A stretch of DNA of 38,449 nucleotides from Gemmatimonadota bacterium (GCA_007121775.1 SKJY01000055.1:1-38449), one strand, 5' to 3'; positions 16,075 through 25,714 are shown, counted from the stretch's first letter. Program-made: numbers and translations. Notes: a model not told the origin generated them from the sequence alone.

Positions 16075-17105
16075 CGTCCGGAGAACTGACGGAGGAAGCG
16101 GATATCGTTGTCCAGGTAGAGGCGAAGATCCGGAATCCCGTACTTGAGCATTCCAATCCTGCCCGGCCCCATTCCAAACGCGAACCCGGTGTACCGCTCC
16201 GGGTCGATGCCCGCCGCCTCGAGGACGGCGGGATCCACCATGCCGGCGCCCATGATCTCGAGCCAGTCCGACTCTTCGGTAGACCCGTCGGGACGGCGCA
16301 CCACCCGCTTCACATCCACCTCCGCCGAGGGTTCGGTGAAGGGGAAGAAGGAGGGCCGGAACCGCACCCGGGCACCCTCCCCGAAGTACCGACGGGCGAA
16401 CTCGGCCAGAGTGGCCTTCAGGTCCACGAAGGTGATGCCCTCGTCCACGACCAGACCCTCTAGCTGGGCGAAGGCAGGCGTATGGGTGGCGTCGTAGGAA
16501 TCGCGTCGATACACCATCCCAGGCGCCAGCACCCGGATGGGCGGCTTGTGCCGCTCCATGACCCGGACCTGCACCGGTGAGGTGTGGCTCCGCAGCAGGT
16601 AGCCCCCTTTCAGATAGAGGGTGTCCTGCTCGTCGGCGGCGGGGTGATCCAACGGAGTGTTGAGGGCGACGAAGTTGTACCACTCCGTCTCGGCCTCGGG
16701 CCCACGGGCTCGGGTGAACCCGAGCCCTCGAAAGATCTCCACCAGTTCATCCACCACCTGCGTGACGGGGTGGCGGCCGCCCTCCCATTCCCGTCGGGAA
16801 GGGAGGGACAGATCCACTCCGTCGCCGGAGGCATCGCTCCCGGCAGCCACCTCGGCCTCACGGCGCTCCAACGCCTCCTGAAGGGAACCCTTCACCCGGT
16901 TCGCCTCCGCCCCCACTCGGGGACGCTCCGAAGGATCGAGACCTCCGAGCCCCCGAAGGATGCCGGAGATGCGGCCCTCCTTCCGGCCCAGGTAGGCGAT
17001 ACGTATGGATTCGAGACCCTCGACGCCGTCCTGCCGCGCCACCTCCTGCAGGGCCTCAGATTCCAGAGCCTTCAGCTGTTCAACGAGGTCCGCGGCTTGG
17101 CTCAT
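16071..17105 (-). CDS. pheS: Phenylalanine--tRNA ligase alpha subunit
   Basis: PheS carries the active site of phenylalanyl-tRNA synthetase (344 aa, class II). Motif 2 is seen in RVLAPGMVYRRDSYDATHTPAFAQLEG and motif 3 in GFAFGMGPGRIGMLKYGIPDLR; the N-terminal coiled-coil arm that binds tRNA covers about residues 1-90. The TSPVQVRVM and FFPFTEPSAEVDV segments are also diagnostic. It begins 16 nt after rplT and overlaps pheT, in the conserved order infC-rpmI-rplT-pheS-pheT. No strong Shine-Dalgarno is visible, so translation may be coupled to rplT. Confidence 0.97.
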   Translation of the reverse strand: MSQAADLVEQLKALESEALQEVARQDGVEGLESIRIAYLGRKEGRISGILRGLGGLDPSERPRVGAEANRVKGSLQEALERREAEVAAGSDASGDGVDLSLPSRREWEGGRHPVTQVVDELVEIFRGLGFTRARGPEAETEWYNFVALNTPLDHPAADEQDTLYLKGGYLLRSHTSPVQVRVMERHKPPIRVLAPGMVYRRDSYDATHTPAFAQLEGLVVDEGITFVDLKATLAEFARRYFGEGARVRFRPSFFPFTEPSAEVDVKRVVRRPDGSTEESDWLEIMGAGMVDPAVLEAAGIDPERYTGFAFGMGPGRIGMLKYGIPDLRLYLDNDIRFLRQFSGR

Positions 17106-17121
17106 GGTGGAGAAGACCCCC

Positions 17122-17496
17122 TCAGACGCCGACGGCCTTGGCGTTCAGCGCCTCCCTGGCCTGGACCGCCAGCGCCTCGAAGGCCCCGGGATCGCGGACG
17201 GCCAGATCAGCCAACGCCTTCCGGTCCAACTCGACGCCGGCTTCCTTCAACCCGTTCATGAAGCGGGAGTAGGAGAGCTCATTCTGCCGCGCCGCCGCGT
17301 TGATGCGGGCGATCCAGAGCCGGCGGAAATTCCGCTTCTTCTTCTTCCGGTCCCGGTAGGCGTGCTCCCACCCCTTCTCCACCGCGTCCTTGGCGGTGCG
17401 GTAGAGCTTCTTTCTTCCTCCGAAGTAGCCCTTGGCTTCCTTCAGAATCTTCTTCTTCCGGTCCTTGCGGGCCGGCGAACCTGTGGTGCGTGGCAT
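17122..17496 (-). CDS. rplT: Large ribosomal subunit protein L20
   Basis: L20 is needed early in 50S assembly and in several phyla also represses its own operon by binding mRNA. The 124-residue protein has the basic N-terminal helix ([30 protein letters not shown]), the [23 protein letters not shown] core and the globular [24 protein letters not shown]. The ATG has a strong GAGGAGG eight nt upstream, ten nt after rpmI. Confidence 0.98.
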   Translation of the reverse strand: MPRTTGSPARKDRKKKILKEAKGYFGGRKKLYRTAKDAVEKGWEHAYRDRKKKKRNFRRLWIARINAAARQNELSYSRFMNGLKEAGVELDRKALADLAVRDPGAFEALAVQAREALNAKAVGV

Positions 17497-17506
17497 CTAT
17501 TCCTCC

Positions 17507-17704
17507 TCAGGATCCGGGCAGGAGCCGGTTCATACGCTTCTCGTCGGCCTTGGACACCAGCGTGGCCTTGCGCAGGCTCCGCTTCCTCTTGGACGACTTC
17601 TTGGTGAGGATGTGGCTGTGGTAGGCCTTGCTCCGGCGCAGCTTGCCCTTGGCCGTGCGCTTGAGGCGCTTCGCTGCGGCCCGGTTCGTCTTCATCTTCG
17701 GCAT
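17507..17704 (-). CDS. rpmI: Large ribosomal subunit protein L35
   Basis: L35 is a 65-residue basic ribosomal protein beginning [17 protein letters not shown], with [17 protein letters not shown] in the middle. The ATG at 17704 matches the universal N-terminus and has AAGGAG upstream; an in-frame ATG 19 codons earlier is not used by the family. Its ribosome binding site is partly buried in a small hairpin, which may couple or repress its translation. Confidence 0.97.
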   Translation of the reverse strand: MPKMKTNRAAAKRLKRTAKGKLRRSKAYHSHILTKKSSKRKRSLRKATLVSKADEKRMNRLLPGS

Positions 17705-17713
17705 TCCAATTCT

Positions 17714-17734
17714 CCTTTTCGTTCCGGCAAAAGG
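17714..17734 (-). promoter_or_regulatory. Hairpin sequestering the rpmI ribosome binding site
   Basis: On the minus strand CCTTTT and AAAAGG form a 6-bp stem with a 9-nt loop. The second arm is the first part of the rpmI Shine-Dalgarno (AAAAGGAG), so folding would hide it. L20 or L35 autoregulation at this point is known in other bacteria; here it is inferred from position. Confidence 0.4.
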
Positions 17735-17786
17735 GGATCCTGACGCCGCGCTCAGTGCCACGGCGCCTGGACCTCCAACCGGTGTT

Positions 17787-17806
17787 CCAGGGAGCGATGT
17801 CCCTGG
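17787..17806 (-). other. Hairpin just after the infC stop
   Basis: CCAGGGA and TCCCTGG pair over 7 bp around a 6-nt loop, 4 nt after the infC stop. There is no T-run. It lies in the 106-nt infC-rpmI gap, where L20 binds in E. coli, and could be part of a protein-binding leader or a simple mRNA stabiliser. Confidence 0.45.
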
Positions 17807-17810
17807 TAAT

Positions 17811-18329
17811 TCAGCGGCTCTTCAGGGGAGCCAGCATCATGATCATGGTGCGACCTTCCCGGGTGGGCTGACCCTCGATCTTCCCGAGATCCGCCACGTC
17901 CTCGGCGACACGCTCCAGCACCTCGATCCCCAGCTCCGGATGGGCCATCTGCCGCCCCCGGAACATCATGGTCACCTTCACCCGGTCCCCGTCTTCCAGG
18001 AAGCGGCGCACGTGGCGGGTCTTGAAGTCGTAGTCATGGTCCTCGATGCCAGGGCGGTACTTGACCTCCTTGATCTGGACCGTGTGCTGTTTCTTTCTCG
18101 CTTCCCGAGCTTTTCTGGCCTCCTCATACTTGAACTTTCCATAGTCCATGAGGCGGCAAACGGGGGGACGGGCGCCCGGTGCTACCTCCACCAGGTCGAG
18201 TCCGGCCTGTTGCGCTCGCGCTTTGGCTTCGTCCAGGGCAACGATTCCAACCTGTTCGCCCTCGGCGTCAATGAGACGCACCGGGCTGATACGGATCTGG
18301 TCGTTGACGCGGACCCTCTGCTCTTTGAT
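17811..18329 (-). CDS. infC: Translation initiation factor IF-3, with an ATC start codon
   Basis: IF3 binds the 30S subunit and polices start-codon choice. The conserved N-terminus ([24 protein letters not shown]) extends upstream of any ATG, GTG or TTG that would give a normal protein. The frame opens at an ATC (18327-18329) with GGAGG seven nt upstream, giving [11 protein letters not shown] and 172 residues, the usual length. A GTG at 18281 would give 156 residues and remove the conserved VNDQIR. Rare starts (AUU, AUC) are a known feature of infC and let IF3 limit its own synthesis. The C-terminal domain is typical ([39 protein letters not shown], in pieces). It heads the infC-rpmI-rplT-pheST genes, 244 nt after thrS. 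Confidence 0.95.
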   Translation of the reverse strand: MKEQRVRVNDQIRISPVRLIDAEGEQVGIVALDEAKARAQQAGLDLVEVAPGARPPVCRLMDYGKFKYEEARKAREARKKQHTVQIKEVKYRPGIEDHDYDFKTRHVRRFLEDGDRVKVTMMFRGRQMAHPELGIEVLERVAEDVADLGKIEGQPTREGRTMIMMLAPLKSR

Positions 18330-18371
18330 GTCACTTCCTCCGGTCAGGGGCTGCTGAGGGCGCCATGAATG

Positions 18372-18399
18372 AAAAAAGGCCCGGACACTCGTCCGAGCC
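18372..18399 (-). terminator. Intrinsic terminator/attenuator between thrS and infC
   Basis: On the minus strand GGCTCGGAC and GTCCGGGCC (one T-G pair) form a 9-bp stem with a GAGT loop, followed at once by six T residues. It ends 43 nt before the infC ATC start, which leaves no room for a promoter downstream. It therefore either attenuates transcription into infC or is read through. Confidence 0.75.
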
Positions 18400-18573
18400 C
18401 AAACCTGCCCACCGCCGATCCGCGGAGTGCGGGCGGCTGGGAGGTATAGGGACCCGGCGGCGTCTCCACGGCGAATCCGGCGTGCGGAAAGGCTCGTGGG
18501 CCGAAGGGTGGGAAGCCGGAGCTTCCACTTCCGAGAATGTCAGCTTCGAATCTCAGGCAGTCCGCCGCATCCG
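18400..18573 (-). promoter_or_regulatory. Leader region between thrS and the infC attenuator
   Basis: The 174-nt stretch holds a GGAAGC-TCCG-GCTTCC hairpin around 18512-18527 and a TATACC (about 18445) that could be a -10 box for infC, though no good -35 box stands at normal distance. I see no T-box or known riboswitch signature. Confidence 0.3.
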
Positions 18574-20523
18574 TCAAGGTGCAGCGGACTGTCCGCCTGC
18601 GGCGCCGTTCAGGGCGCGGGACGCGATCTCGGTGAGAAGCTGTGAGACGAAAGCGTCCCGATCCAGGATCTCCTGCTTGCGACCGGCTCCCCGCCGCCGC
18701 ACGGCCACGGTCCTGTCAGCCGCCTCCCGCTCGCCGATGACGGCCATATACGGGACCTTTCTCATCTCCGCCTCCCGGATCCGGTAGTTCAAACTCTCCC
18801 GATCCCGGACTGCGGCGCGGATCCCCTCGTCCTTGAGTTGTGCAGCGAAGGCCCGCGCATCCTCGGCCCACTGCTCAGAGATGGGTAGCACCCGCACCTG
18901 CTCAGGGGCGAGCCAAAGGGGGAAGGCGCCGGCATAGTGCTCGATGAGCCCGCCCACGAACCGCTCCATGGAGCCGATGAGAACCCGGTGAAGCATCACC
19001 GGGCGATGCCGCTCGTTGTCCTCGCCGATGAACTCGATGTCGAAGCGTTCGGGGAGGTTGAAGTCGAGCTGTACCGTGGGCCCCTGCCAGCGACGGCCAA
19101 TGGCGTCGATGAGCTTGAAGTCCAGCTTCGGGCCGTAGAAGGCGCCGCCGCCCTCGTCCACCGAGTACTCGATTCCCCGTTCTTCCAGGACTCCCCGGAG
19201 TTGGGATTCCGCCTCGTCCCAGACCTCCCGGTCACCCAGCGCCTTCTCCGGGCGGGTCGCCAACTCCACGGTGTACGGGTATCCGAAGGTGGAGAGCATC
19301 TCGTCCACCAGATCCAGAAGTGCGGCGATCTCGCCAGGCACCTGTTCCCGGGTACAGAAGACGTGGGCGTCATCCTGGGTAAAGCCCCGGACCCGGAGCA
19401 TTCCGTGGAGCACCCCGCTCCGCTCGTAGCGATACACGGTGCCGTACTCGGCGTACCGGATGGGGAGCTCCCGGTATGAGCGTTGATCCGCCTGGTAGAG
19501 ACAGATGTGGCCGGGGCAGTTCATGGGCTTGGCCCGGTACCGGGCCCCTTCCACCTCCATGGCCCCGAACATGTTCTCGGCGAAGTTCTCCAGGTGCCCG
19601 GAGATCTCGAAGATCCGCTCACTCATGACGTGGGGCGTGTAGACGATCTCGTAGCCGTGTCGGAGGATCAACTCTTTCTCGTACTCCTCGATCTCGTTAC
19701 GCACGATGGACCCGGCGGGGCGCCAGAGGATGAGCCCCGGACCGACCCGCTCGTCCACAGTGAACAGATCCAGCTGCTTCCCCAGCACCCGGTGATCCCG
19801 CTTCTTCGCCTCTTCCAGCCGGTTCAGGTGGGTCCTGAGGTCCTTCTTGGAAAAGAACGCCGTACCGTAGATGCGCTGGAGCATCTGGCGCCGCTCGTCG
19901 CCTCGCCAGTACGCCCCGGCGGCGGACAGGAGCTTGTAGGGGCCCAGACGACCGGTGGTGGGCACGTGGGGTCCCCGGCAGAGATCCAGGAAGGGCCCGT
20001 CCCGGTAGACCGTGATGGTCTCCGTATCGTCGAACTCCTCGAGCCGCTCGAGCTTGAGGGGATCGTCGGCGAAGAGCTCCCGGGCCTCCTCCTTGGTCAC
20101 CTCCCGGCGCTCGAACGAATAATCCGCCTCGATGACCTCCTGCATGGTAGACTCGAAGAGCTCCAGATCCTCGGGGGTGAAGGGCTCATCCACTCCGAAG
20201 TCATAGTAGAAGCCCTCCTCGATGGGGGGGCCGAATCCGATTTCCGCGTCGGGGCGGTGCTTTCGCACGGCGGTGGCCAGGACGTGGGCCGCCGAGTGCC
20301 TTAGCAGTTCCAGTGCCTCCGGATCCCGGTCCGTGACGAGGCGCACCCGCACGTCACCAGCCAGCGCACGGTGCAGATCCACCATCTCCCCATCCACCTC
20401 CGCTGCCAGGGCGGCCCGAGCCAACCCGGGTCCGATGGCGAGAGCCACGTCGTAGGCCGAGGAGCCTTCCGGCAGTTCCATCGTCCGGTCGTCAGGGAGG
20501 GTCACCCGCAGGTTCGTCGACAT
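18574..20523 (-). CDS. thrS: Threonine--tRNA ligase
   Basis: ThrS charges tRNA-Thr and edits Ser-tRNA-Thr. The 649-residue protein shows the full bacterial layout: TGS domain (1-61), editing domain with the metal-type motif HSAAHVLA at 76-83 and the later YYDFGVDEPFTPEDL, then the class II core with NCPGH (zinc Cys) near 340, PIRYAEYGTVYRYERSGVLHGMLRVRGFTQDDAHVFC (motif 2, in part) and HRVLIGSMERFVGGLIEHYAGAFPLWLAPEQV (motif 3), and the anticodon-binding domain. The ATG lacks a clear Shine-Dalgarno. A TTGACC/TAAGGT promoter candidate lies just upstream and a terminator-like hairpin downstream. In E. coli thrS also precedes infC. Confidence 0.98.
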   Translation of the reverse strand: MSTNLRVTLPDDRTMELPEGSSAYDVALAIGPGLARAALAAEVDGEMVDLHRALAGDVRVRLVTDRDPEALELLRHSAAHVLATAVRKHRPDAEIGFGPPIEEGFYYDFGVDEPFTPEDLELFESTMQEVIEADYSFERREVTKEEARELFADDPLKLERLEEFDDTETITVYRDGPFLDLCRGPHVPTTGRLGPYKLLSAAGAYWRGDERRQMLQRIYGTAFFSKKDLRTHLNRLEEAKKRDHRVLGKQLDLFTVDERVGPGLILWRPAGSIVRNEIEEYEKELILRHGYEIVYTPHVMSERIFEISGHLENFAENMFGAMEVEGARYRAKPMNCPGHICLYQADQRSYRELPIRYAEYGTVYRYERSGVLHGMLRVRGFTQDDAHVFCTREQVPGEIAALLDLVDEMLSTFGYPYTVELATRPEKALGDREVWDEAESQLRGVLEERGIEYSVDEGGGAFYGPKLDFKLIDAIGRRWQGPTVQLDFNLPERFDIEFIGEDNERHRPVMLHRVLIGSMERFVGGLIEHYAGAFPLWLAPEQVRVLPISEQWAEDARAFAAQLKDEGIRAAVRDRESLNYRIREAEMRKVPYMAVIGEREAADRTVAVRRRGAGRKQEILDRDAFVSQLLTEIASRALNGAAGGQSAAP

Positions 20524-20566
20524 GATACCGATAGAAGTGGAATGAGGGGTGGGAACCGAGCCCCGG

Positions 20567-20596
20567 ACCTTAACGCCGGACGGCGGAAAGGGTCAA
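20567..20596 (-). promoter_or_regulatory. Candidate thrS promoter
   Basis: TTGACC (20591-20596) and TAAGGT (20567-20572) on the minus strand are 18 nt apart, about 45 nt upstream of the thrS ATG and downstream of the groEL terminator. Only the -35 box is strong. Confidence 0.45.
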
Positions 20597-20623
20597 CGGG
20601 GAGAAGCTTCTTGAAACGGAGAA

Positions 20624-20653
20624 GGCCCGGCCTCCCCCGAGGGAGACCGGGCC
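20624..20653 (-). terminator. Terminator after groEL
   Basis: On the minus strand a 13-bp stem (GGCCCGGTCTCCC paired with GGGAGGCCGGGCC, one T-G pair) with a TCGG tetraloop is followed by TTCTCCGTTTC. It lies 51 nt after the groEL stop. The stem is very strong, the T-tract weak. Confidence 0.65.
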
Positions 20654-20703
20654 CGGACCCGGATGGATCCATCCCGGCTGGCAGCCCGGGAGCGGAGAGC
20701 GGA

Positions 20704-22347
<1,644 letters not shown>

Positions 22348-22436
22348 CGTCGTACTCCTTCGATGCGTGGGTCGATCGTCGAAAGTCTATACTGTCACCC
22401 GGTGAACGGACGCCCACCGGGGATCATTCGTCTGGG

Positions 22437-22742
22437 TCAGCCGGCGATGACTGCCAGGATGTCCGACTCCCGGAGAATCAGGTAGGCCTCGCTGTCTACC
22501 GTCACCTCGGTCCCGGAATACTTCCCGTAGAGGACCACGTCCCCCTCCTTGACGTCCGGCGCGAGTCGCTCGCCCTGGTCCGACAGCTTCCCCGGGCCCA
22601 CAGCGATGACCTTGCCCTGCTGGGGCTTTTCCTTGGCGGTGTCGGGGATGTAGAGCCCGCCCCGGGTCTGCTCGGCCTCCTCAAGGGCCTGGACCACGAC
22701 CCGATCGGCCAGGGGCTGGATCTTGGTGTTCGTCGTCGACAT
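22437..22742 (-). CDS. groS: Co-chaperonin GroES (10 kDa)
   Basis: GroES is the lid of the GroEL chamber. From the ATG at 22742 (behind GGAGGAGAGCAG) the product has 101 residues, starting [18 protein letters not shown]. It shows the mobile loop [31 protein letters not shown] and the end [31 protein letters not shown] (in pieces). An in-frame ATG 19 codons earlier lies inside the 5' leader next to CIRCE and is not the start. First gene of groESL. Confidence 0.98.
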   Translation of the reverse strand: MSTTNTKIQPLADRVVVQALEEAEQTRGGLYIPDTAKEKPQQGKVIAVGPGKLSDQGERLAPDVKEGDVVLYGKYSGTEVTVDSEAYLILRESDILAVIAG

Positions 22743-22792
22743 CTGCTCTCCTCCGTGTTCAACGGTGGGTTGAGAGTGTGTGTGGAAGGCTG

Positions 22793-22819
22793 TTAGCACT
22801 CGCCGTATGCGAGTGCTAA
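22793..22819. promoter_or_regulatory. CIRCE operator of groESL
   Basis: TTAGCACTC-N9-GAGTGCTAA matches the CIRCE consensus at every position. It lies between the groES promoter and the gene, in the 5' untranslated region, where the HrcA repressor binds to shut off groESL outside heat stress. hrcA itself is not in this window. Confidence 0.97.
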
Positions 22820-22832
22820 CAGCATGACCGGT

Positions 22833-22860
22833 AAGCTAATGGGAATGCACGTCTTGTCAA
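22833..22860 (-). promoter_or_regulatory. groESL promoter
   Basis: A perfect TTGACA (22855-22860) is followed after 16 nt by TAGCTT (22833-22838) on the minus strand. Transcription would start near 22826, just before the CIRCE element, so HrcA would block the earliest transcribed bases. Confidence 0.7.
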
Positions 22861-22889
22861 CCGGTGTGGCGCGCTCAGGCGCCCACCGG
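22861..22889 (-). other. Hairpin abutting the groES -35 box
   Basis: CCGGTG/CACCGG and GGCGC/GCGCC stack into an 11-bp stem with one bulged base. It begins directly next to TTGACA. With no T-run it is at best a weak terminator for the upstream isoprenoid gene. Confidence 0.5.
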
Positions 22890-22899
22890 GAATGACTGG

Positions 22900-22913
22900 T
22901 GTAACTTGTTACA
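22900..22913. promoter_or_regulatory. Palindrome TGTAAC-TT-GTTACA upstream of the groES promoter
   Basis: Two perfect 6-bp inverted arms separated by TT lie 40 nt upstream of the groES -35 box and 36 nt past the preceding gene. AT-rich symmetric sites like this in a GC-rich genome are often operators. I cannot name the regulator. Confidence 0.4.
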
Positions 22914-22948
22914 GGATTTAGACTTCGAGATATGGAGCCAGGCTCCGG

Positions 22949-24019
22949 TCAGGCCGTGAGCTTCTCCATGCGGCGAACCCCCTCCAACCCCACGATGGCG
23001 TGGACCACCTCTTCGGAGAGCTCCACCGGGAACCAGAAACCCAGGTCGGCCAGCGATGAGAAAGCTGCCCGGGCTTCATCGTAGGCCCTCTCCAGCACGG
23101 CCCGAGCCGACGTACGGAACACCTCTTCCACCATTCCGGGCCGGGGTTCAGCGCCCTGGCGGAGCGCCTCGAGGGCCGAGAGCTCGTCGGGTGTGCCATG
23201 ATGATGGATCTGGGCCACCAGGAGATTGTGGCTACGGCGGCCCAGGTCGAACTCGAAGTCGGTGAGGTCGTCGACGATCTGGAAGGCCGTACCGAGCCTG
23301 GCCACCGCCGGCTCCGCTACCTGTATCCGCCGCAGGGTCTCGCCGGACTCCAGGAGCCGGGGCGGAACGAAAGAAAGGGCAAAGAGGGCGCCGCCCCGAA
23401 CCCGGTGCACAGCCTCAACCATCTCATCCGGAGTGGGGATCCCCTGAACGCCCCCTTCCTCCGAGCCCTCCAGGAGCCCGATGCGGGCCATAAGGTCGAT
23501 GAGCCCCTGAAGCACCTCATCCCGCTCACCTGCCGTCAACTCCCCGGCGGCCACACCCCGATCCAGTGACCTCCGGATGAGTCGCTCGAAGCACATGAGC
23601 TGAAGGATGGAAAGGAACCGCCGGCCGCTTCCCACCTCCAGGGGCAGAAGGCTCTTCCCCTGCTCGTCGAAGATGTTGTCCGCCGCAGTGATGGTGCCCT
23701 TCACACAGAAGTTCACCTCCGAGTAGCGCTCCAGGAGCGCGGGCTCCACACCCAGGGACTCGAAGAGGGACCGGAAGAGAACCAGGAAGAAGTATTCCTG
23801 AAGGAATGGGAGTGCCTCCGGCGACGAGGGATCCAACACCTCCGGTCCAACCGATGCCCCGGAAGTGAAGGCCGGATCGATGATCTCCGTCAGATCCCGC
23901 TGCACTGTCCTCACTGCCCGTAGCTGCCCGAGGAGCGCCGGCCGTAGGCGGTCCCAGATACCCTCTTCCTCAAGAAGGCGAATGGAAGTGGACGAGCGGA
24001 AAACAGGGGAAAGGGTCAT
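22949..24019 (-). CDS. Divergent class I isoprenoid-synthase-fold protein
   Basis: The 356-residue protein is mostly helical and carries two acidic motifs placed like those of prenyl diphosphate synthases: ADNIFDEQGKSLLP near 112-125 (DNxxDE in place of DDxxD) and FQIVDDLTDFEFDLGRR near 250 (the second DDxxD). It lacks the N-terminal GKRLRP that binds diphosphate in canonical synthases, and the ispA-like enzyme at 7557 already supplies that role. It could make another isoprenoid, act in carotenoid or quinone synthesis, or have lost activity. It is the last gene of the secD-to-coaX run, 72 nt after coaX, and ends 88 nt before the groES promoter. No membrane segments are evident. The fold is likely; the reaction is unknown. 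Confidence 0.7.
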   Translation of the reverse strand: MTLSPVFRSSTSIRLLEEEGIWDRLRPALLGQLRAVRTVQRDLTEIIDPAFTSGASVGPEVLDPSSPEALPFLQEYFFLVLFRSLFESLGVEPALLERYSEVNFCVKGTITAADNIFDEQGKSLLPLEVGSGRRFLSILQLMCFERLIRRSLDRGVAAGELTAGERDEVLQGLIDLMARIGLLEGSEEGGVQGIPTPDEMVEAVHRVRGGALFALSFVPPRLLESGETLRRIQVAEPAVARLGTAFQIVDDLTDFEFDLGRRSHNLLVAQIHHHGTPDELSALEALRQGAEPRPGMVEEVFRTSARAVLERAYDEARAAFSSLADLGFWFPVELSEEVVHAIVGLEGVRRMEKLTA

Positions 24020-24091
24020 GAGCGGTTCAAGCAGGAGGAACAGACGTTCGGATGCGGAATCTATGTCGAAGCGGGGTCACTCCGCCACACT

Positions 24092-24907
24092 TCACTCTCC
24101 GGAGCCATTCAGGCCGGTCCCGGCACCGGGATCGCCCGTTAGCCATCGGCCAGCCAGCTCCAACCCCAGGAGGGTCAGATGGGGATGTACTTCCTGGATC
24201 GTCCGGGAGTGGGGCGAGAGGAGGGGCGCCCATCCACCGGTGGAGACCACCAGGGCGTCGGGCCGCTCCCACTCGTCGCGGATCCGATCCACGATTCCGT
24301 CCACCGCCGCCACCGCACCGTGGAAGATACCGCTCCGGAGACACGCTTCGGTACGACGGCCGATGATGCGGTCGGGGGGCGCGAAGTCCACACCCGGCAA
24401 CTTGGCCGTGTGACCCTTGAGCCAGAGCTGCCCGGCCTTGAGGCCCGGTGCGATGACGCCGCCCAGGAAGACCCCATCACCGGTGATGCAGTCGTAGGTG
24501 GTGGCCGTGCCCAGATCCACCACCACTGTGTCCCGCCCGAAGAGCTGTGCCGCCGCCAGCGTGTTCACGATCCGGTCGGCTCCTACGGTGAGGGGCTCCT
24601 CCACATCCAGCCGAATGGGGAGTCCCCGGGCCGAATCCACATGGATCACCGGGATGGGGCCCAGGCGGCGGAAGGCCCGCGCCAGCGTGTCGGTATGGGA
24701 GGGTACCACGGAACCGACGACGATGCGGCCCAGCGACTCCAACTCCACTGCCCCCTCCCGGAGAAGCGCCCGGTACAGGAGAAAGAGCTCGTCCTCGGTG
24801 CGGGGGACCGTAGTTGAGTATCGCCACTGACCGCTAACTGAGGTGGCCCCAGGGCGGTATAGCCCCAGGGCGGTCTCGGTATTCCCCACATCCACAACCA
24901 GATGCAT
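24092..24907 (-). CDS. coaX: Type III pantothenate kinase
   Basis: CoaX phosphorylates pantothenate, the first committed step of CoA synthesis, and is not inhibited by CoA. The 271 residues show the ASKHA-fold phosphate loops: VVDVGNTETALGLY at the N-terminus, GADRIVNTLAA, and VVDLGTATTYDCIT, then VIAPGLKAGQLWLKGHTAKLP. The ATG follows GAGGAGG and lies 9 nt after birA. It sits among cofactor genes (nadC, birA). Confidence 0.95.
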   Translation of the reverse strand: MHLVVDVGNTETALGLYRPGATSVSGQWRYSTTVPRTEDELFLLYRALLREGAVELESLGRIVVGSVVPSHTDTLARAFRRLGPIPVIHVDSARGLPIRLDVEEPLTVGADRIVNTLAAAQLFGRDTVVVDLGTATTYDCITGDGVFLGGVIAPGLKAGQLWLKGHTAKLPGVDFAPPDRIIGRRTEACLRSGIFHGAVAAVDGIVDRIRDEWERPDALVVSTGGWAPLLSPHSRTIQEVHPHLTLLGLELAGRWLTGDPGAGTGLNGSGE

Positions 24908-24916
24908 CGCTCCTCC

Positions 24917-25714
24917 TCAGCCGGATTCCAGATCACGCCCCGCGAAGAGCGCCGGCGTGCCCTCGCCCTGCCGGCGTACACTCCCTGATACGATAGCCGC
25001 CACCTCCCCGTTCTCCTGCCGCAACCTCAGCGTCCCGGTGGGATCGATCCCGTCTGCCACCCCCCGACGACCATCCGACGTCACCACGCCATGACCCAGG
25101 AGGAGGTCGCGGCGAGCCCACGCCTGAAGGGCAGCCAACGGCAATCCCCCCGGGGGGGGTGGATCGACCCACCGCCGGAGCGCCTCCACCAACGCCGTGG
25201 CCACCACGCCCCGCTCCACCTCCCGGCTCGTCCCTTCCTCCAGCGCCACGGCGCCCGCCGGCCGGATTCCCACGGGAAAACGAAGAAGGTTCACCCCGAA
25301 TCCGGCCACCAGCAGGGCCCGGTGGCCGGTTCCGGAAGCCACCTCGCAGAGGATCCCCCCCACTTTCCCCAGAACCTCACCCCCCTCTGACGCCGTCAGG
25401 AGCAGGTCGTTGGGCCATTTGAGCCCGATCTCCACCCCCGCCACCTCCTCAAGCGCCTCGGCCGTGGCCACACCCAGCAGGATGGATACCCGACCGTGGG
25501 GTCCGTCCGCCGGCGGCGGGAGCAGAACAGAGATCCAGAGCCCCCCCGGCGGGGAGTGCCACCCCTTCCCACTCCGGCCCCGTCCCCCGGACTGCTCGTC
25601 CGCCACCACCACGGTGAAGGGAGGGGCTCCCTGGGCCACCAACTCCCGAGCCCGCAGGTTGGTGGAGGCGATCCGGCTGTGGAGTTCCACCTGCCGGGCG
25701 CCGGGAATTCTCAC
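24917..25714 (-). CDS. birA: Biotin--[acetyl-CoA-carboxylase] ligase
   Basis: BirA attaches biotin to carboxyl carrier proteins. The 265-residue protein begins almost at the catalytic domain (IASTNLRARELVAQG), with the biotinyl-AMP loop DEQSGGRGRSGKGWHSPPGGLW, then LKWPNDLLL and a C-terminal SH3-like domain. No N-terminal winged helix is present, so unlike E. coli BirA it cannot repress a biotin operon. The GTG start at 25714 overlaps the nadC stop as GTGA. Confidence 0.94.
   Translation of the reverse strand: MRIPGARQVELHSRIASTNLRARELVAQGAPPFTVVVADEQSGGRGRSGKGWHSPPGGLWISVLLPPPADGPHGRVSILLGVATAEALEEVAGVEIGLKWPNDLLLTASEGGEVLGKVGGILCEVASGTGHRALLVAGFGVNLLRFPVGIRPAGAVALEEGTSREVERGVVATALVEALRRWVDPPPPGGLPLAALQAWARRDLLLGHGVVTSDGRRGVADGIDPTGTLRLRQENGEVAAIVSGSVRRQGEGTPALFAGRDLESG

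Noticed and set aside
16075-16683. An N-terminal extension of pheT by about 200 codons
   Set aside because: The extension re-reads pheS in another frame. The conserved PheT start and the ATGA overlap fix the start at 16074.
20524-20623. A T-box riboswitch upstream of thrS
   Set aside because: The space is under 100 nt after the groEL terminator, and no T-box antiterminator sequence is visible.
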